This document shows positions 9,101-19,146 of a stretch of 64,000 nt of DNA, one piece after another (position 1 is the stretch's first letter; every line of letters starts with the position of its first letter). Below the pieces are notes generated by a model. It saw nothing but the letters and a program-made list of their open reading frames with translations. It had not been told where the DNA came from and ran no database searches. Where the stretch lies: contig JAUCBJ010007824.1 of assembly GCA_032718475.1 (NCBI GenBank), positions 1 to 64,000 on the forward strand, written 5' to 3'. The translations under genes and the position numbers were made by a program. This stretch comes from Nemertoderma westbladi. Lineage: Eukaryota > Xenacoelomorpha > Nemertodermatida > Nemertodermatidae.

Positions 9101-10981
9101 ATCGGAAAACTCGATAATTCCGCTACTAATAAACTTTCGGGGCGCTACTAACTTTGCATACAAGTACCCAGCGATATTATTCCTATTACCATACCTGATG
9201 TTTAGTGTATCCCAAACTTGTCTTAATCCGTCTGGATGTCCAATAAACTTTAACGCCATTAACTTGGGAGATCCTTCCAAGCACTCGATGAGGTATCTAA
9301 GTTTTTCTCCATTAGATAGTACAGAGTTCTGTATGTTATCTTTGTAATATTCATTAAAAGGTAACCATTTCATCTCATCTCCATTGAACTTGACGATCTC
9401 TCCCACCTTTACCGCTTGCCGGGCTTCGGTTCTAGCCATTTGACGCGTAAAACTTTCTTGGGCCATCGTGTTATTTAATATCGAGTTATCGGTATATAAA
9501 TTTCTCGGATTATGATCAGTTCTATGTGGAATATCATTATCAACAGGTCTATAATTACCCTTAATAGGGTTCACTATAGGAGTTTCTACTTCGCTAGCAG
9601 TATATATGCGTGTAGGTTCCACACCTTGCGCATGCGATACTTCAGACCTAACAGGTTGACACATTGTTACAGAGGGTGGTGGTATACCCTTTTGGGTATT
9701 TACTAATTTATCGCGTTCGAGCGCGATACTTTGCTGCACTTCTTGCAACTCTAGCCTACTTTCCCTTACTGTGCCCTTGAATTGCTGGACAGTCTCCTGC
9801 ATCTGCCCGAGCAGGATATCCATCCCCCGCCGTCTCTCGTCCACCCATTCGACCGCCGAAGCGGGAGTCACCAACGTTGTAGCGGGCGGACGATGGACAA
9901 CGGGCGACAAATTATGAATATTTCGCTCGGGACCCAGGACCTGAACTGTCTCTGGGGCAGTTCTACGGGGCACAGGTAGCTTAGTGCTATGCAGAGGGAA
10001 TTTAGAGGTAACTTCAGGGAGCACAGGTGTGTCTGTCACCGAAGGGGTGATTTCGAGAACAGGCCTAATTATTTCAGGCTCATCTACTATAGTAGGGAGT
10101 CTTTCTATTTTAATTATTTGGTCTGTGGGTTCTGTACTGCCTAAGTTGGTGCTATTTAGTTGCCTTCTAACAGCTGGAGGCAAATCAGGCAATTTCTGAC
10201 GGTGGAATGTTCTTTTACGTCTGCTTAGACGAGATCTATTTCCCTTGCCTTCAGTATCGGTGGTATCGCCTTCCTCAGATGATGTATATCCCTGTCTTTT
10301 GGGAGTAGATCGATTCATCATCTGCATATTACTAGCTGTTAACTGTTTATTTATGCAGTCTTGATTCCCCTGAATGTTTTCCAATTCTAATTGGATGGTT
10401 TCTTCAGCCGCCCTTCGTTCTGCTTCTGCTACTGCTATTTTTCTTTCCGCTTCGGCCGCAGCTGCCGCCTTTGCCTCTGTCGCTGCCGCTTTTGCCTCTG
10501 CCGCTGCCTCTGCCGCTGCCGCTTTTGCCTCTGCCGCTGCCTCTGCCGCTTTTCTATCCTCTTCTGCCGCTGCCACTGCCGCTGCTGCTGTCTTTCTATC
10601 TTCTATCCGTTTTTTCTTTACTTGTTCTTCTTGGACTCGTGTCAGGCGGAGTTGTTCATCAAATTTAGCCTGATTCGCAGCCCTCACTTCCACATCGATG
10701 GCATCCAACACAAGCTTGGTTCCCTCACTATTAGGGCTAAGTCCCTCTAACCTTCTCCTCAACTCGTCATTACCTAAAAAACGTTGATAGTCTGACAGAT
10801 AGATGTCAATGGCATCCCTCTTATGCGGTTTCTCTGCCGTCGCTTCACTTTCCACTTGGGAAAAAGTAGCGTCTGTTGATTCTCCATGGGTTGAGCGCTC
10901 CTCCAACTGAGCTTTCCACTGAGCTGCTCCTTGAACCTGGCGACTCACCCGTTGAAACCAAGTCTTTACGGCAACTTGCAA
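6125..10981 (-). CDS. BEL/Pao Gag-protease-reverse transcriptase polyprotein
   Basis: The open frame covers 1,618 residues. Order: K/A/E-rich coiled coil of alanine repeats (~125-185); proline-rich linker; DUF1759 Gag core (~530-640, KFNGDEMKWLPFNEYY, LRYLIECLEGSPKLMALKF); three Cys-rich zinc-knuckle blocks (~805-872, CALCDGTH, CYNCLRQGHQRRTC, CARCGAKHH); aspartic protease (~965-1010, LLDSGSTGTFID); acidic linker (~1150); RT (~1330-1540). In RT the HYVPKPGKPHEVRVVFD entry motif, the first catalytic Asp in ASDIEGMFLQ and the YMDD box are intact. The frame is open upstream of 10981 to the TAG at 11009-11011, and the apparent start there is a TTG, so this is the continuation of gag at 11009-11767. 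It ends at an in-frame TAA (6125-6127) before RNase H. Apart from these stops the enzyme motifs look functional. Confidence 0.93.
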   Translation of the reverse strand: MQVAVKTWFQRVSRQVQGAAQWKAQLEERSTHGESTDATFSQVESEATAEKPHKRDAIDIYLSDYQRFLGNDELRRRLEGLSPNSEGTKLVLDAIDVEVRAANQAKFDEQLRLTRVQEEQVKKKRIEDRKTAAAAVAAAEEDRKAAEAAAEAKAAAAEAAAEAKAAATEAKAAAAAEAERKIAVAEAERRAAEETIQLELENIQGNQDCINKQLTASNMQMMNRSTPKRQGYTSSEEGDTTDTEGKGNRSRLSRRKRTFHRQKLPDLPPAVRRQLNSTNLGSTEPTDQIIKIERLPTIVDEPEIIRPVLEITPSVTDTPVLPEVTSKFPLHSTKLPVPRRTAPETVQVLGPERNIHNLSPVVHRPPATTLVTPASAVEWVDERRRGMDILLGQMQETVQQFKGTVRESRLELQEVQQSIALERDKLVNTQKGIPPPSVTMCQPVRSEVSHAQGVEPTRIYTASEVETPIVNPIKGNYRPVDNDIPHRTDHNPRNLYTDNSILNNTMAQESFTRQMARTEARQAVKVGEIVKFNGDEMKWLPFNEYYKDNIQNSVLSNGEKLRYLIECLEGSPKLMALKFIGHPDGLRQVWDTLNIRYGNRNNIAGYLYAKLVAPRKFISSGIIEFSDEIQEICRQLDWLGKSHEYQNTMVIRAVASTLPKGGVGTRWDKKVLYMMEQQRRDPTMADLMSFLDGEVKLHLLKLSREKTPENKVSEKPVSRRKVTPVCYTDDGESQTSQGEDSGKDTDRSYYVNKIPKDQVSKFKSRSNDRREQVRKTPPTSPKRIPVRKPEERASVHNVTQNKVSNIKPKCALCDGTHRLNMCDEFLKKSLTERCEVMWDKRLCYNCLRQGHQRRTCFSDIRCARCGAKHHILLHAEFDRNSPNQVSDSELHVQFSDMNDTDQSEMEGFYTDEFSDESESCYMINTAVYRALTYEKDTDNDFTLTTSERQPSWKEPSSNVGIREFPVVQVRVHGPERSYVVNALLDSGSTGTFIDKELAEDIFAGQPKFQTKLNMSGIMQVWKSTITADYYVGALSTPQDELGEHSIRSVKMVAIKNFATTQADLYNWDEDESIQHLNIPRFQTDYPGVQILIGQNAHEALETLEKRPAQPQPLQTYAVRTRVGWYFTGPSRRTLRERLPQERVCQVSEWEDDTSEGDDSTEGIPYSSDNDDVHQLFDEENTIDLLKENEAWQNQVNLCQLLYPSEREAYNDELNDVIERCNAKTRDEHAVRFFTQEAVEPNSYDKALSVEEERAKQIQETTTRFLKDQGRYEVGLPFRKKEPKFINNRPLAEKGIAQLHRRLTANSSAKAMYQTQLEKFISKGYAERVPEETPVTERTYYLTHHYVPKPGKPHEVRVVFDGSALYMGQSLNSELLPGPNLLQSLLGILLRLRQYSIAFASDIEGMFLQVKVLDRDRDSLRFLWWPEGDLNQKPVEYWMTIQAFGIISSPSNACSVVRTTAEDNREAFSKEVIDNIKRDIYMDDNLKSLPSVEEAIEVAKGTVECLKRGGFRLTKFTSNSREFLESIPAEDRGAKDLDLIKDDLPETKTLGLKWDTERDILFFQLKQRDNPVRTKRICLSILSTYFDPLGFISPVILIARSLVQQMWLENHSWDDPLKG

Positions 10982-11008
10982 CGACGTGTCTTGTCTTCTT
11001 TTAGAAGC

Positions 11009-11767
11009 CTACTCAAAGGCCGATAAGATTAGCCTGATTCGTAGAATTCTTTCTCTAACTTGATAAAGCAGCGATCCCTGCTCTTGAGGTCCTTGAGGTT
11101 GTTGAAACAGTTGTTCTTTTACTCGCTCCATAGAGCTGAAGAATCCCTGTGCGTATCCGGCTGCGGACCTCTTCCACACAGCTGGATCGATGGTTTCCTT
11201 GGCTACTCCCATCCGGTGTATGTCTTCCCAGGCAGCTTCTGATAAATCAAACGGGAGTCCGGGTCCGGGGAAGTTCCATTGCGACTCGACAATAGACTTC
11301 AGTTCTTCACTCGTGTATCCCGCATAACTATCTCTAGTTGACCGTTGACTTCTCGCCCAATCGATCTGGTGTTCTTCCACCGCGATCAATAACCTAGTGA
11401 GTACGGCTGCAGGAAGGATGAGAAGGGGATCCGTATAAACCGCATCCGTCATCTCTGCTCCGCGCTCGGGTGTCAGCTCTACAGTATCCTCACTACTGGA
11501 GCTGCTGAGCCGCTGAGGAATAAGTTCTTGACTAGCGGGTTGTTGCTGTTCCGCTGCTTCTTGGTCCCGCTTGACCTGAGCTCGGGTGCCTATGATAGAC
11601 CTACGATGTTGGACTAGCCTAGGTTCTGTTATTACTACTGGAGGGATGACCTTCCTCACAGTGGGAGGTGAACTGAACTTACGACCAGACGGTTGTACGT
11701 CTCTATCTGAGTCGCAGATAGTTACATCTAATAAACTGTCTGACAGGTTCTGCTTAGTATCAGACAT
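11009..11767 (-). CDS. BEL/Pao family 1 Gag N-terminal part, ending at in-frame TAG
   Basis: It starts at an ATG (MSDTKQNLSD) that is conserved in the copy at 56356 (MSDTKPNLSD). The 252 residues include a conserved core (LLILPAAVLTRLLIAVEEHQ, SYAGYTSEELKSIVESQW, LPFDLSEAAWEDIHRMGV). The stop at 11009-11011 is TAG where the sister copy has a glutamate codon (57110-57112), and the same frame continues for 1,600 codons, so this is a single nonsense change or a readthrough position. The protein would form the N-terminus of Gag, the structural shell of the particle. I do not recognise a named domain here. Confidence 0.85.
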   Translation of the reverse strand: MSDTKQNLSDSLLDVTICDSDRDVQPSGRKFSSPPTVRKVIPPVVITEPRLVQHRRSIIGTRAQVKRDQEAAEQQQPASQELIPQRLSSSSSEDTVELTPERGAEMTDAVYTDPLLILPAAVLTRLLIAVEEHQIDWARSQRSTRDSYAGYTSEELKSIVESQWNFPGPGLPFDLSEAAWEDIHRMGVAKETIDPAVWKRSAAGYAQGFFSSMERVKEQLFQQPQGPQEQGSLLYQVRERILRIRLILSAFE

Positions 11768-13059
11768 GACTATGTATACCGTTGAATGTCTACTGCTGTA
11801 TTACAGTCTGAGTAAGTCTAGTAACTCAGTATTAACTGCTAGCCTAGTAATTAATTACCGATACTGCTACTCAGTGTAGCGTGATATATATAATATATTA
11901 GAATACCGGTATGCTTATAGTATATATAACTATATAAGTATTATTACAGACTAGGTTTATCACAGAATACCGGTATAATTTTAGCACAAAGATATATAAA
12001 TATATAATAGGCCTATCGGGAATACCGGTACAGCTGACAGTTTGTAGTATATATATAAGTATAGTTATTAACTGAATTAATTTCAGAATACCGGTATGCT
12101 TTCAGCACAAATATAAATATTATAATAGGCCTATCGTAAATACCGGTATATCAATTATTTTAGAATAATTGAATTTCTGAACTTTAGGGTTACTTGGTTA
12201 CTTTAACTTACTTTATTACCGTTATTTAAGCAGTAGTCCAACTGATATTGAGACCTAATTGTTATATGGTAGGCCTACTATTTATAAATCGTTAGATTTG
12301 ATTTATAATATATATATACCCGTTTTAATGGGTTTTGTCAATGTTTGAAATAAATGTTATTATTTCTGGGGAGTAATCACTACACAAAGCGGTGCGCTTT
12401 CAGTGAAGTGTTACTTATAGGACACTAAAACAAATGATTCTAATTTACCTAAGTTACTTAATACTACAAATTACATACAATTCGGGTGAGATTACAATCT
12501 CTAACTAAACACAAAAATTTACAAAAACGCAAAATACGAATTTCAGGGTAATTTTACAAGAAGTCTACAAACCAGCCTAACAAAGGGTTAGAATTCTGGT
12601 TATTACAACGGACAGGGTACTACGGTATTTGAAATAATAAGTAGTAGTAAATACACTGCGTTGTCCAGATAGAAAAATACCACCGCCTGACGACCTATAG
12701 CCGTATCGCTATAGGTTCTACGTTATGTATCACGGAGTGTTCCTACCTAGAAGTTAATAGAGCTAATCGAACGTGCCTATCAACCACTTTACAACACAAA
12801 TATAATGCCTACACTAATTACTCTCGGAAAGCACTGTACACTAAACCCTAAATTAGGTACGAGTACTTGTATAACATATAATCAGTAGTTAAATATACTT
12901 GAATAGCTAAAAGAACCACGGCATCTGCTGGAGTGACCGATGCACAAAATCACCAGTCTTTACCTACGCCAAGCAGCCCGTGTAGTACCGGGGTTAATTT
13001 AACTATAGCGGTATGTATAACAAACACAATTACTGTAGGAACAAACTTGGGGAATGAAT

Positions 13060-13660
13060 GTTACGAATAATCGCATAAACTCTGAATAATAAATATTACG
13101 CTACGCGTACAAACTACTCAAACAAAATGCAGACCGAACACTGACAGACTACTATCAAGCCTAAACAAACTACGGTATATGCAGACTCCGAAATAATTAG
13201 GTAGTATGCGTTCTAACCCAGTAGTACGACTTATTCTTTAATTTGGGGTTTACCTTACAGCATTCGCTGCCCCTACTTCCTAACCGTTCTTTATCGGACA
13301 AGTGATCTACACACGCTGCAATCCGTTCAGACCTAATAACAGCCAGACAACTATCCAGCCTACAAATTATCTAAATAAAATTATACGCTACCCGTACAGA
13401 CTTACACAAACAAAGTACAGACTAAACGATGGCAGACTACTCTCAAGCCTAAATAAACTACAGGACATGCAGACTCCGAAATGATTAGGGAGTATGCGTT
13501 CTAACCCAGTAGTACGACTTATTCTTTAATTGGGGGTTTACCTTACAGCATTCGCTGCCCCTACTTCCTAACCGTACTTAATCGGACAGGTGATCTACAC
13601 ACACTGCAATCCGTTCGGACCTAACAGCAATCAGACAACAGCTCAGCCTACAAATCGTCT
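13060..13660. repeat. Tandem duplication (~250-270 bp units) in the leader
   Basis: Two diverged units share the blocks GGTAGTATGCGTTCTAACCC (or GGGAGTATGCG), CAGTAGTACGACTTATTC, CAGCATTCGCTGCCCCTACT and CAATCCGTTC. The same unit, also duplicated, is in the sister leader at about 54460-55020 in the opposite orientation. The duplication therefore predates the split of the two copies. Confidence 0.7.
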
Positions 13661-13672
13661 GTACAATCTGAT

Positions 13673-15688
13673 GGCTCATTCCAAAGTAAAGTACGGGACA
13701 TTCGTACACAATTTTGAACTTTGATTGCCTGTACAATGTTATCCACAGCACATATGTGCACAAAATTGTGCTTGGATTAAACTTTCGAATATCAGCTTTG
13801 ATTTCGCGAAGCTTATGGCGGGACTTAGTCACTTTTGAGAAAACGCCAGCTTGTCCAATTAAGGTAAAGTACGGATTCGTACGAAATGGTTTTTTTTATT
13901 TTATGATTTCAATTCTAAAATTTAGCGAATTGTGCACAGGTACGGTGTTGAGTTGATGTTTAGGATAAAGCTGTATTATTAAGCTTAAATAAAAATATAA
14001 ATATAAGACGAATTGCTGCATTGCTAATTTTTTACAGTGTGGTTTGAGTGGTAAAGTATGGGACATTGCTAAGTAAAGTACGGGACCTGTACGAATTTTA
14101 TGGTCAAAATGGTCTCTCACACTTAATCTAACAGTAATTTCTGGATAATTAGTGATAATAAAGTGCAACTAAGTAGTTCCAACCAAGATATGGATACAAA
14201 ATGTGGGGCGGCCCACAAATTGACCCGAAGTCTTAGCATATGGGTGCCGTTGAGGAGTTGTCTGTCAGCTGTCTAATTTTTGATCGCTAATACTGTATAA
14301 CTAGGTCATTTATAGATGAAATTAAACCAAACCTGGTACGTATGAAGTCTGTCAAAAGTTTGGAAAGAATCTGAAGTTTAAGGAATCAAAGGTCACATAT
14401 CAGACAGTCTGTCTGTTGGTACCGATAGTTTCAAAATTTTGATAAAAACCGAAATAAGTCCGCCAATCATTGATGAAATATAACCAAAATTGGTACACAT
14501 GTAGTCTGTAAAAAGTTTAGAAATTCTTTCCATTTTTCTGAAAAAGTATCAATTACTGTACTTACCGATCTTCTTATCTGCTAAAAAACTAAATTTTTTG
14601 AAATTTGTTGTAAAGTACGGGACTTTACATGCATAAACTCAAAGATTAGTTAACTGAGGAATGATTCTTAGTTCAAATACATACTTCTATGCTTCCCCCT
14701 ACTATCACCCTAAAGCATTATAACACTCCTGCCCTCCAGGTTTCATATATTACATTAATACAGTGCACTAATGTAATCGCCATAATAAAGGTAAAGTATG
14801 GGACAATTTTCAATAGGCCGTCATCATGTTTTTCTGAGGGAGTAGATTATGAAACTACAGGTAATTGTTTCTTAAGATGACGCAACACAAACGTGCTTTG
14901 CATTCCACTGGGTGATTGAGCTTAGTTAGACTACTTCTCTGTGTCTAAATTAAAAATTTCACTATTTTTTGTTAAAGTATGGGACTTTACATGCATAAAC
15001 CCAAAGATTTCTTGACTGAGGAATGATTCTCAGTTCAAATATAGACTCCTATTCTTACTCCCGACTATGACCTTAGAGTATTATATCACTCATGGCTTCA
15101 CATATTACATTAATACAGTGCACTCATATTATCGCCATTTTAATGGTAAAGTATGGGACAATTTTCAATTGGCCGCCATGATATTTCTGAGGGCGTGAAG
15201 ATGAAACTAATTGTTTTATACGATGACGCAACACAAACGTGCTTTGCATTCTACTGGGTGATTAGGCTGAGTTACATCTCTGTGAATAAACTAAAAATTT
15301 CACTATTTTAGGTAAAGTATGGGACATCACATGATTAACTTTATCGATTTCATTACAGAGGAATGAAACACTGGTGAAATTAAATGAAACCAAAAAAATT
15401 CGAAAATGGGTTTGTTTTGGATTTGGTACATGCTCAGAAATGTTAATTTATTGGTCATGGGAAGTGCCTACAGGAAACGAAACTTTTGCACACTTTTATT
15501 CACATTTTGTGCAGAGCAGGTGCATAATTTGTAATTCGACTATTTTTGATAAACCACCTGTGTTGATACAATTTTTAGCACTGAATTCATGAAGTACGAT
15601 AAATTTTGACCTAAAAAAAGTATAAATTCAAAGCTACATCTCATTTTTAGAAATTAGTGGAGAGGTTGACCTTTTCATGGAATGAGCC
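13673..15688. mobile_element. Non-autonomous DNA transposon (2.0 kb, 11-bp TIRs, TGAT target duplication)
   Basis: The left end GGCTCATTCCA and the right end (reverse complement) GGCTCATTCCA are perfect 11-bp inverted repeats. They are flanked by TGAT on both sides (13669-13672 and 15689-15692). The sister leader at 54430-54465 lacks the insert and gives the empty site with one copy of the flanking sequence, so the boundaries are well supported. No transposase is present; the only open frame (15374-15592, 72 codons) is not recognisable. Internally a motif GTAAAGTAYGGGAC occurs about nine times (13686, 13864 partial, 14051, 14073, 14610, 14791, 14971, 15145, 15312). A ~350-bp unit is tandemly repeated from 14610 to about 15330. 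A 4-bp duplication fits superfamilies such as Sola1 or Chapaev, but the assignment is open. Confidence 0.85.
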
Positions 15689-16045
15689 TGATCAGGTTTA
15701 CACGCCTTCTGTTCAATACTGGCCTACAAACAAATAAAACTTGACAGAAATAAGTAAACCATATAAAGGAATAAGGGGTGATCAATCCCTAATCCCTTAA
15801 CAGCCTACCGGTATGCAACAATCAAATCGAATAATACTAGTGTACTTATACGGAAGTACCGGTTAGGACAGCTAGGCCTACGGACCTACAGAAGTACCGG
15901 TTCTGGCAGTTGGGCCTACTGACCTACGGCAGTACCGGTTCTGGCGGTTGGGCCTACTGACCTACTGAAGTACCGTTCAGGTTTACCGGTTGACCGGTAC
16001 TTTCAACTTTATTGCTTACTGCAATAAAGAAGCTATATCCTTTAA

Positions 16046-17230
16046 TGTTCGCGCTTTCAGACCTTTGGCAGTTTAATCCGCCAAATTAAGATGTCTTCTA
16101 GATATTAAATCGCTTTTTAGCCTATGACAAGTATTTGATTCACTACACTAGTCGAAACCAATCTGTGCGCGATCATTCACCCGCTGGATAGTCCCGGGAG
16201 ATTGGGTTCGACGGTTTAATTTTATTGCTATGTAAGCCTAATGTATTATTCGACTGACAGTATTATATTATCTCTGACAATATCATTCACCTTAGGGAAT
16301 ATTAACAGTTCCTTTAGGACGTGGCGCTTTATTTATATAAACAGAGTTATGACTTAAACTACTCACAACTATATGGCTTAATTATAATTCACATATATGG
16401 CGCATTCTTTAGGAAATGCTTCTTTAACAGACTCACTCATACACAATGCTGCACAATACTGCACACTAATCTGCCAATCTTCACTGATTTTAGTCACATA
16501 TAAAAGGAACACAGACTGACTCATGTAGGGTCTATCAAATAACATTAGATTCACTTCAAACCACTTTAACATAAGTCACAATCGTTATTGGTAACCTTTC
16601 TCTCTTACCTTCGGTATATCAAGAATATTGGGTTTTCGGGGTTATTTCTCGTTATTCCAATATAATAATTCATCAACAAATATAATGAATAACCGACAAC
16701 AAATAGCAGTATACAGTATTGATTGAGCAGGTAATTTTTAGCAGTGAGATATTCAAGTGATTAAAAGCCAGTTTGGTGTTAAAGGATATATGTCCTTATA
16801 ATTAAACCTACTAGTGTTGGACTAAAAAGCAGAAAACACAAAAAACTACAAAGCCGTTCTTTCGTGGCTTTGATAAACTCGTGACTACTACTCTATACGA
16901 GGATACCAACTACCCTTATTCCACGAAGCTCCCGTTCAACACAGAGAAAGAGCAGTGAGATAGGAAAATTTCAGTTCAGTAGCTCTGTGATAGGTCAAAA
17001 TCAAGGCTAACTCAAATTCTATTGGGAGATACAAAAACAAGGCTATGACGCAACCTCCCTAGGCTGGTTGGCCGATTAAACAGAGCCCAGATACCTGCGT
17101 ACAGCAAATCAGCCAATAAGCTGGTAGCTTGCACTATTTTTAGCTATAGATCCCTTTAGAGTATTCTAGCGACCGGGGGGGAACTGGCCAACAAGGCAAA
17201 CGAATCAGTTATCCCACAAAAGCTTTTACA
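16046..17230 (-). repeat. Family 1 LTR (copy B), 5' LTR of minus-strand element
   Basis: On the minus strand it begins TGTAAAAGCTTTTG at 17230 and ends GCGCGAACA at 16046. The inner ~800 bp (16046-16850) match LTRs A and C. The outer ~370 bp (16855-17215), corresponding to U3, are unlike A and C although the first 14 bases are identical, so this copy carries a different U3. The leader and gag follow in the expected order. Confidence 0.82.
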
Positions 17231-17945
17231 GATACGAACTTAGTTCCAATGCAAGCGAACTTAGTTCCAATGGATGCGAACTTAGTTCCAATGCACGCGA
17301 ATTTAGTTCCAATGGATACGAACTTAGTTCCAATGGATGCGAATTTAGTTCCAATGCAAGCGAATTTAGTTCCAATGGATACGAAATTAGTTCCAATGGA
17401 TGCGAATTTAGTTCCAATGCAAGCGAACTTAGTTCCAATGGATGCGAACTTAGTTCCAATGGATACGAACTTAGTTCCAATGGATGCGAACTTAGTTCCA
17501 ATGCAAGCGAACTTAGTTCCAATGGATGCGAACTTAGTTCCAATGCACGCGAATTTAGTTCCAATGGATACGAACTTAGTTCCAATGGATGCGAACTTAG
17601 TTCCAGTGCAAGCGAACTTAGTTCCAATGGATGCGAACTTAGTTCCAATGCAAGCGAATTTAGTTCCAATGGATACGAACTTAGTTCCAATGGATACGAA
17701 CTTAGTTCCAATGGATACGAACTTAGTTCCAGTGCAAGCGAACTTAGTTCCAATGGATGCGAACTTAGTTCCAATGCAAGCGAATTTAGTTCCAATGGAT
17801 ACGAACTTAGTTCCAATGGATGCGAACTTAGTTCCAATGCAAGCGAATTTAGTTCCAATGGATACGAACTTAGTTCCAATGGATACGAATTTAGTTCCAA
17901 TGCATGCGAATTTAGTTCCAATGGATGCGAATTTAGTTCCAATGT
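17231..17945. repeat. 21-bp minisatellite, about 34 units
   Basis: The unit is of the form GCGAACTTAGTTCCAATGGAT, with four common variants at the junction (GATGC, GATAC, GCAAGC, GCACGC) alternating in higher-order patterns. Because 21 is divisible by three, long frames are open on both strands (for example 17249-18031 plus and 17226-18101 minus), but these are a by-product of the repeat. The family 1 element ends exactly at its first unit. Confidence 0.9.
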
Positions 17946-18217
17946 TTCATGTGTGGGGCGAGCCACGTAGTTGTCAAGGAATCTATTTAATACCACTATT
18001 AGGGGGATGGGTAAATAATAATTGCAAATAGCAAATTGTAGATAGATTGCACACATCGTCATCCGATGATACAATTTCATAGTAATCGTTGACTGGATCA
18101 TGTTATCGAATATCTATATCATTCTGGACCAACAAATTCCAACGCTACGTATTACCGTTGCAAGAATTGCAAAGAATTAAAGAAACACAATCATAATCTT
18201 GGACCAGTCCCTTCATC
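17946..18217. other. Unique sequence between two minisatellites
   Basis: About 270 bp with no gene, repeat or signal that I can recognise. It separates the 21-bp array from the 24-bp array. Confidence 0.4.
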
Positions 18218-18542
18218 AACCACCAACCCCTTGACCCGACCAACCCCTTAACTAACTCGATCAACCCCCAACCCCTTAACCCGACCAACCCCCAACCCCT
18301 TAACCCGAACAACACCCAACCCCTTAACCCGAACAACCTCCAACCCCTTAACCCGACCAACCCCCAACCCCTTAACCCGAACAACCCCCAACCCCTTAAC
18401 CCGAACAACCCCCAACCCCTTAACCCAACCAACCCCCAACCCCTTAACCCAAACAACCCCCAACCCCTTAACCCGACCAACCCCCAACCCCTTAACCCGA
18501 ACACCCCCCAACCCCTTAACCCGACCAATCCCCAACCCCTTA
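18218..18542. repeat. 24-bp C/G-rich telomere-like minisatellite, left block
   Basis: The unit is close to CCAACCCCTTAACCCGACCA plus CCCC, with GAACAA/GACCAA/GATCAA variants. On the minus strand it reads as runs of G3-G5 separated by TT, TTAA or TTCG. It is interrupted by the family 2 element and resumes at 28160 in the same phase (CCTTA at both edges). Frames through it translate as Gly/Trp/Leu repeats and are not real proteins. Confidence 0.9.
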
Positions 18543-19092
18543 TGTTAGCGAATTCAATTCCACTAACCACCCCACAAAGTTGGCTTTAAGCAATATTGGG
18601 AGTACAAGGTTGATTACCAACCAACCTTGTATCACCCCAATAAGCGGGGCGACAAACCCCAAAGGGACACACACACAGCGGGGGTCAGAGGTTACACCTC
18701 CGGGAGGGAGAGAGTGATAGCAGCAGGGGGAAACACTCCCAGAGAGATGGGAGGGTGAGAAATGAGTTATTAGCCAATGGGGGGAAGGCATCCACTGAGT
18801 AACGTAATACGGCCAACCAGTGCAATATATATTACCATTTATTGTATCATTTATTCACTTTAGTAAGTCAGTTAGTTAGGGCAGTACCGGAACTCTAATC
18901 ACCATCTCTGTCTACTGTCAGCAATATTCAGCCATTATACTGGTACTTTTATTCACTTTATGCTTATATTCTATCTTATATATATCAACAATAGTCAGAG
19001 TTATTCAACAACCCAGAACTCTTTTCACATACACACGGCGGGGACACGTAGATTAGACACCGGATAAACTGGGATTTTCGGATCCCGTCACA
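18543..19092 (+). repeat. Family 2 5' LTR
   Basis: 550 bp, TG...CA ends, near-identical to 27617-28159. It is preceded by the duplicated target CCTTA. No canonical TGG primer-binding site follows at 19093. Confidence 0.93.
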
Positions 19093-19146
19093 GTGATTAG
19101 AACCCAAACTGCCTGAGACTGTGACTGCCAGCCACCGACAAAGAAG

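Larger units (their letters stand above)
11768..16045 (-). other. Long 5' leader of the minus-strand family 1 element
   Basis: No gene is supported in these 4.3 kb. Near gag (11885-12160) palindromic TACCGGTA boxes recur in an AT-rich repeat about 115 bp long, mirrored at 55970-56230 in the sister copy. A ~250-bp tandem duplication lies at about 13060-13660, and a DNA transposon insertion at 13673-15688. Without the transposon the leader is about 2.26 kb, close to the 2.25-kb leader of the copy at 54102-56355. A tRNA primer-binding site next to the LTR (16045) is not obvious. Confidence 0.6.
5508..17230 (-). mobile_element. BEL/Pao family 1, minus-strand near-full-length copy (3' end lost to nested insertion)
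   Basis: Reading on the minus strand: 5' LTR (17230-16046), a 4.3-kb leader, gag from ATG 11767, zinc knuckles, protease, RT and RNase H, then abrupt replacement by the plus-strand LTR A at 5507. The coding frame is continuous from 11767 to the junction except for single stops at 11009-11011 (TAG) and 6125-6127 (TAA). Integrase and the 3' LTR should lie left of the window, beyond the nested element. The 5' LTR abuts the 21-bp minisatellite at 17231, so the target was that array or its edge. A DNA transposon (13673-15688) sits in the leader. Confidence 0.85.

Noticed and set aside
10374-10750. Ala/Ser/Cys/Pro/Leu-rich frames opposite gag (also 57327-57791)
   Set aside because: Antisense shadows of the alanine/glutamate coiled-coil repeats in Gag.
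4261-17230. A single large element with terminal inverted repeats (LTR A and LTR B are inverted to each other)
   Set aside because: LTR A fits as the 3' LTR of the plus-strand element to its left, and B as the 5' LTR of the minus-strand element. Nesting explains both orientations.
17231-17945. CRISPR array
   Set aside because: Units are contiguous repeats without unique spacers, and the context is eukaryotic.
17226-18101. Long open frames on both strands through the 21-bp repeat
   Set aside because: The unit length is a multiple of three, so any stop-free frame stays open. Both strands are open and the products are pure repeats.
18145-18570. Gly/Trp/Leu-repeat proteins (also 28052-28741)
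   Set aside because: Products of the 24-bp minisatellite in several frames, with no unique sequence.
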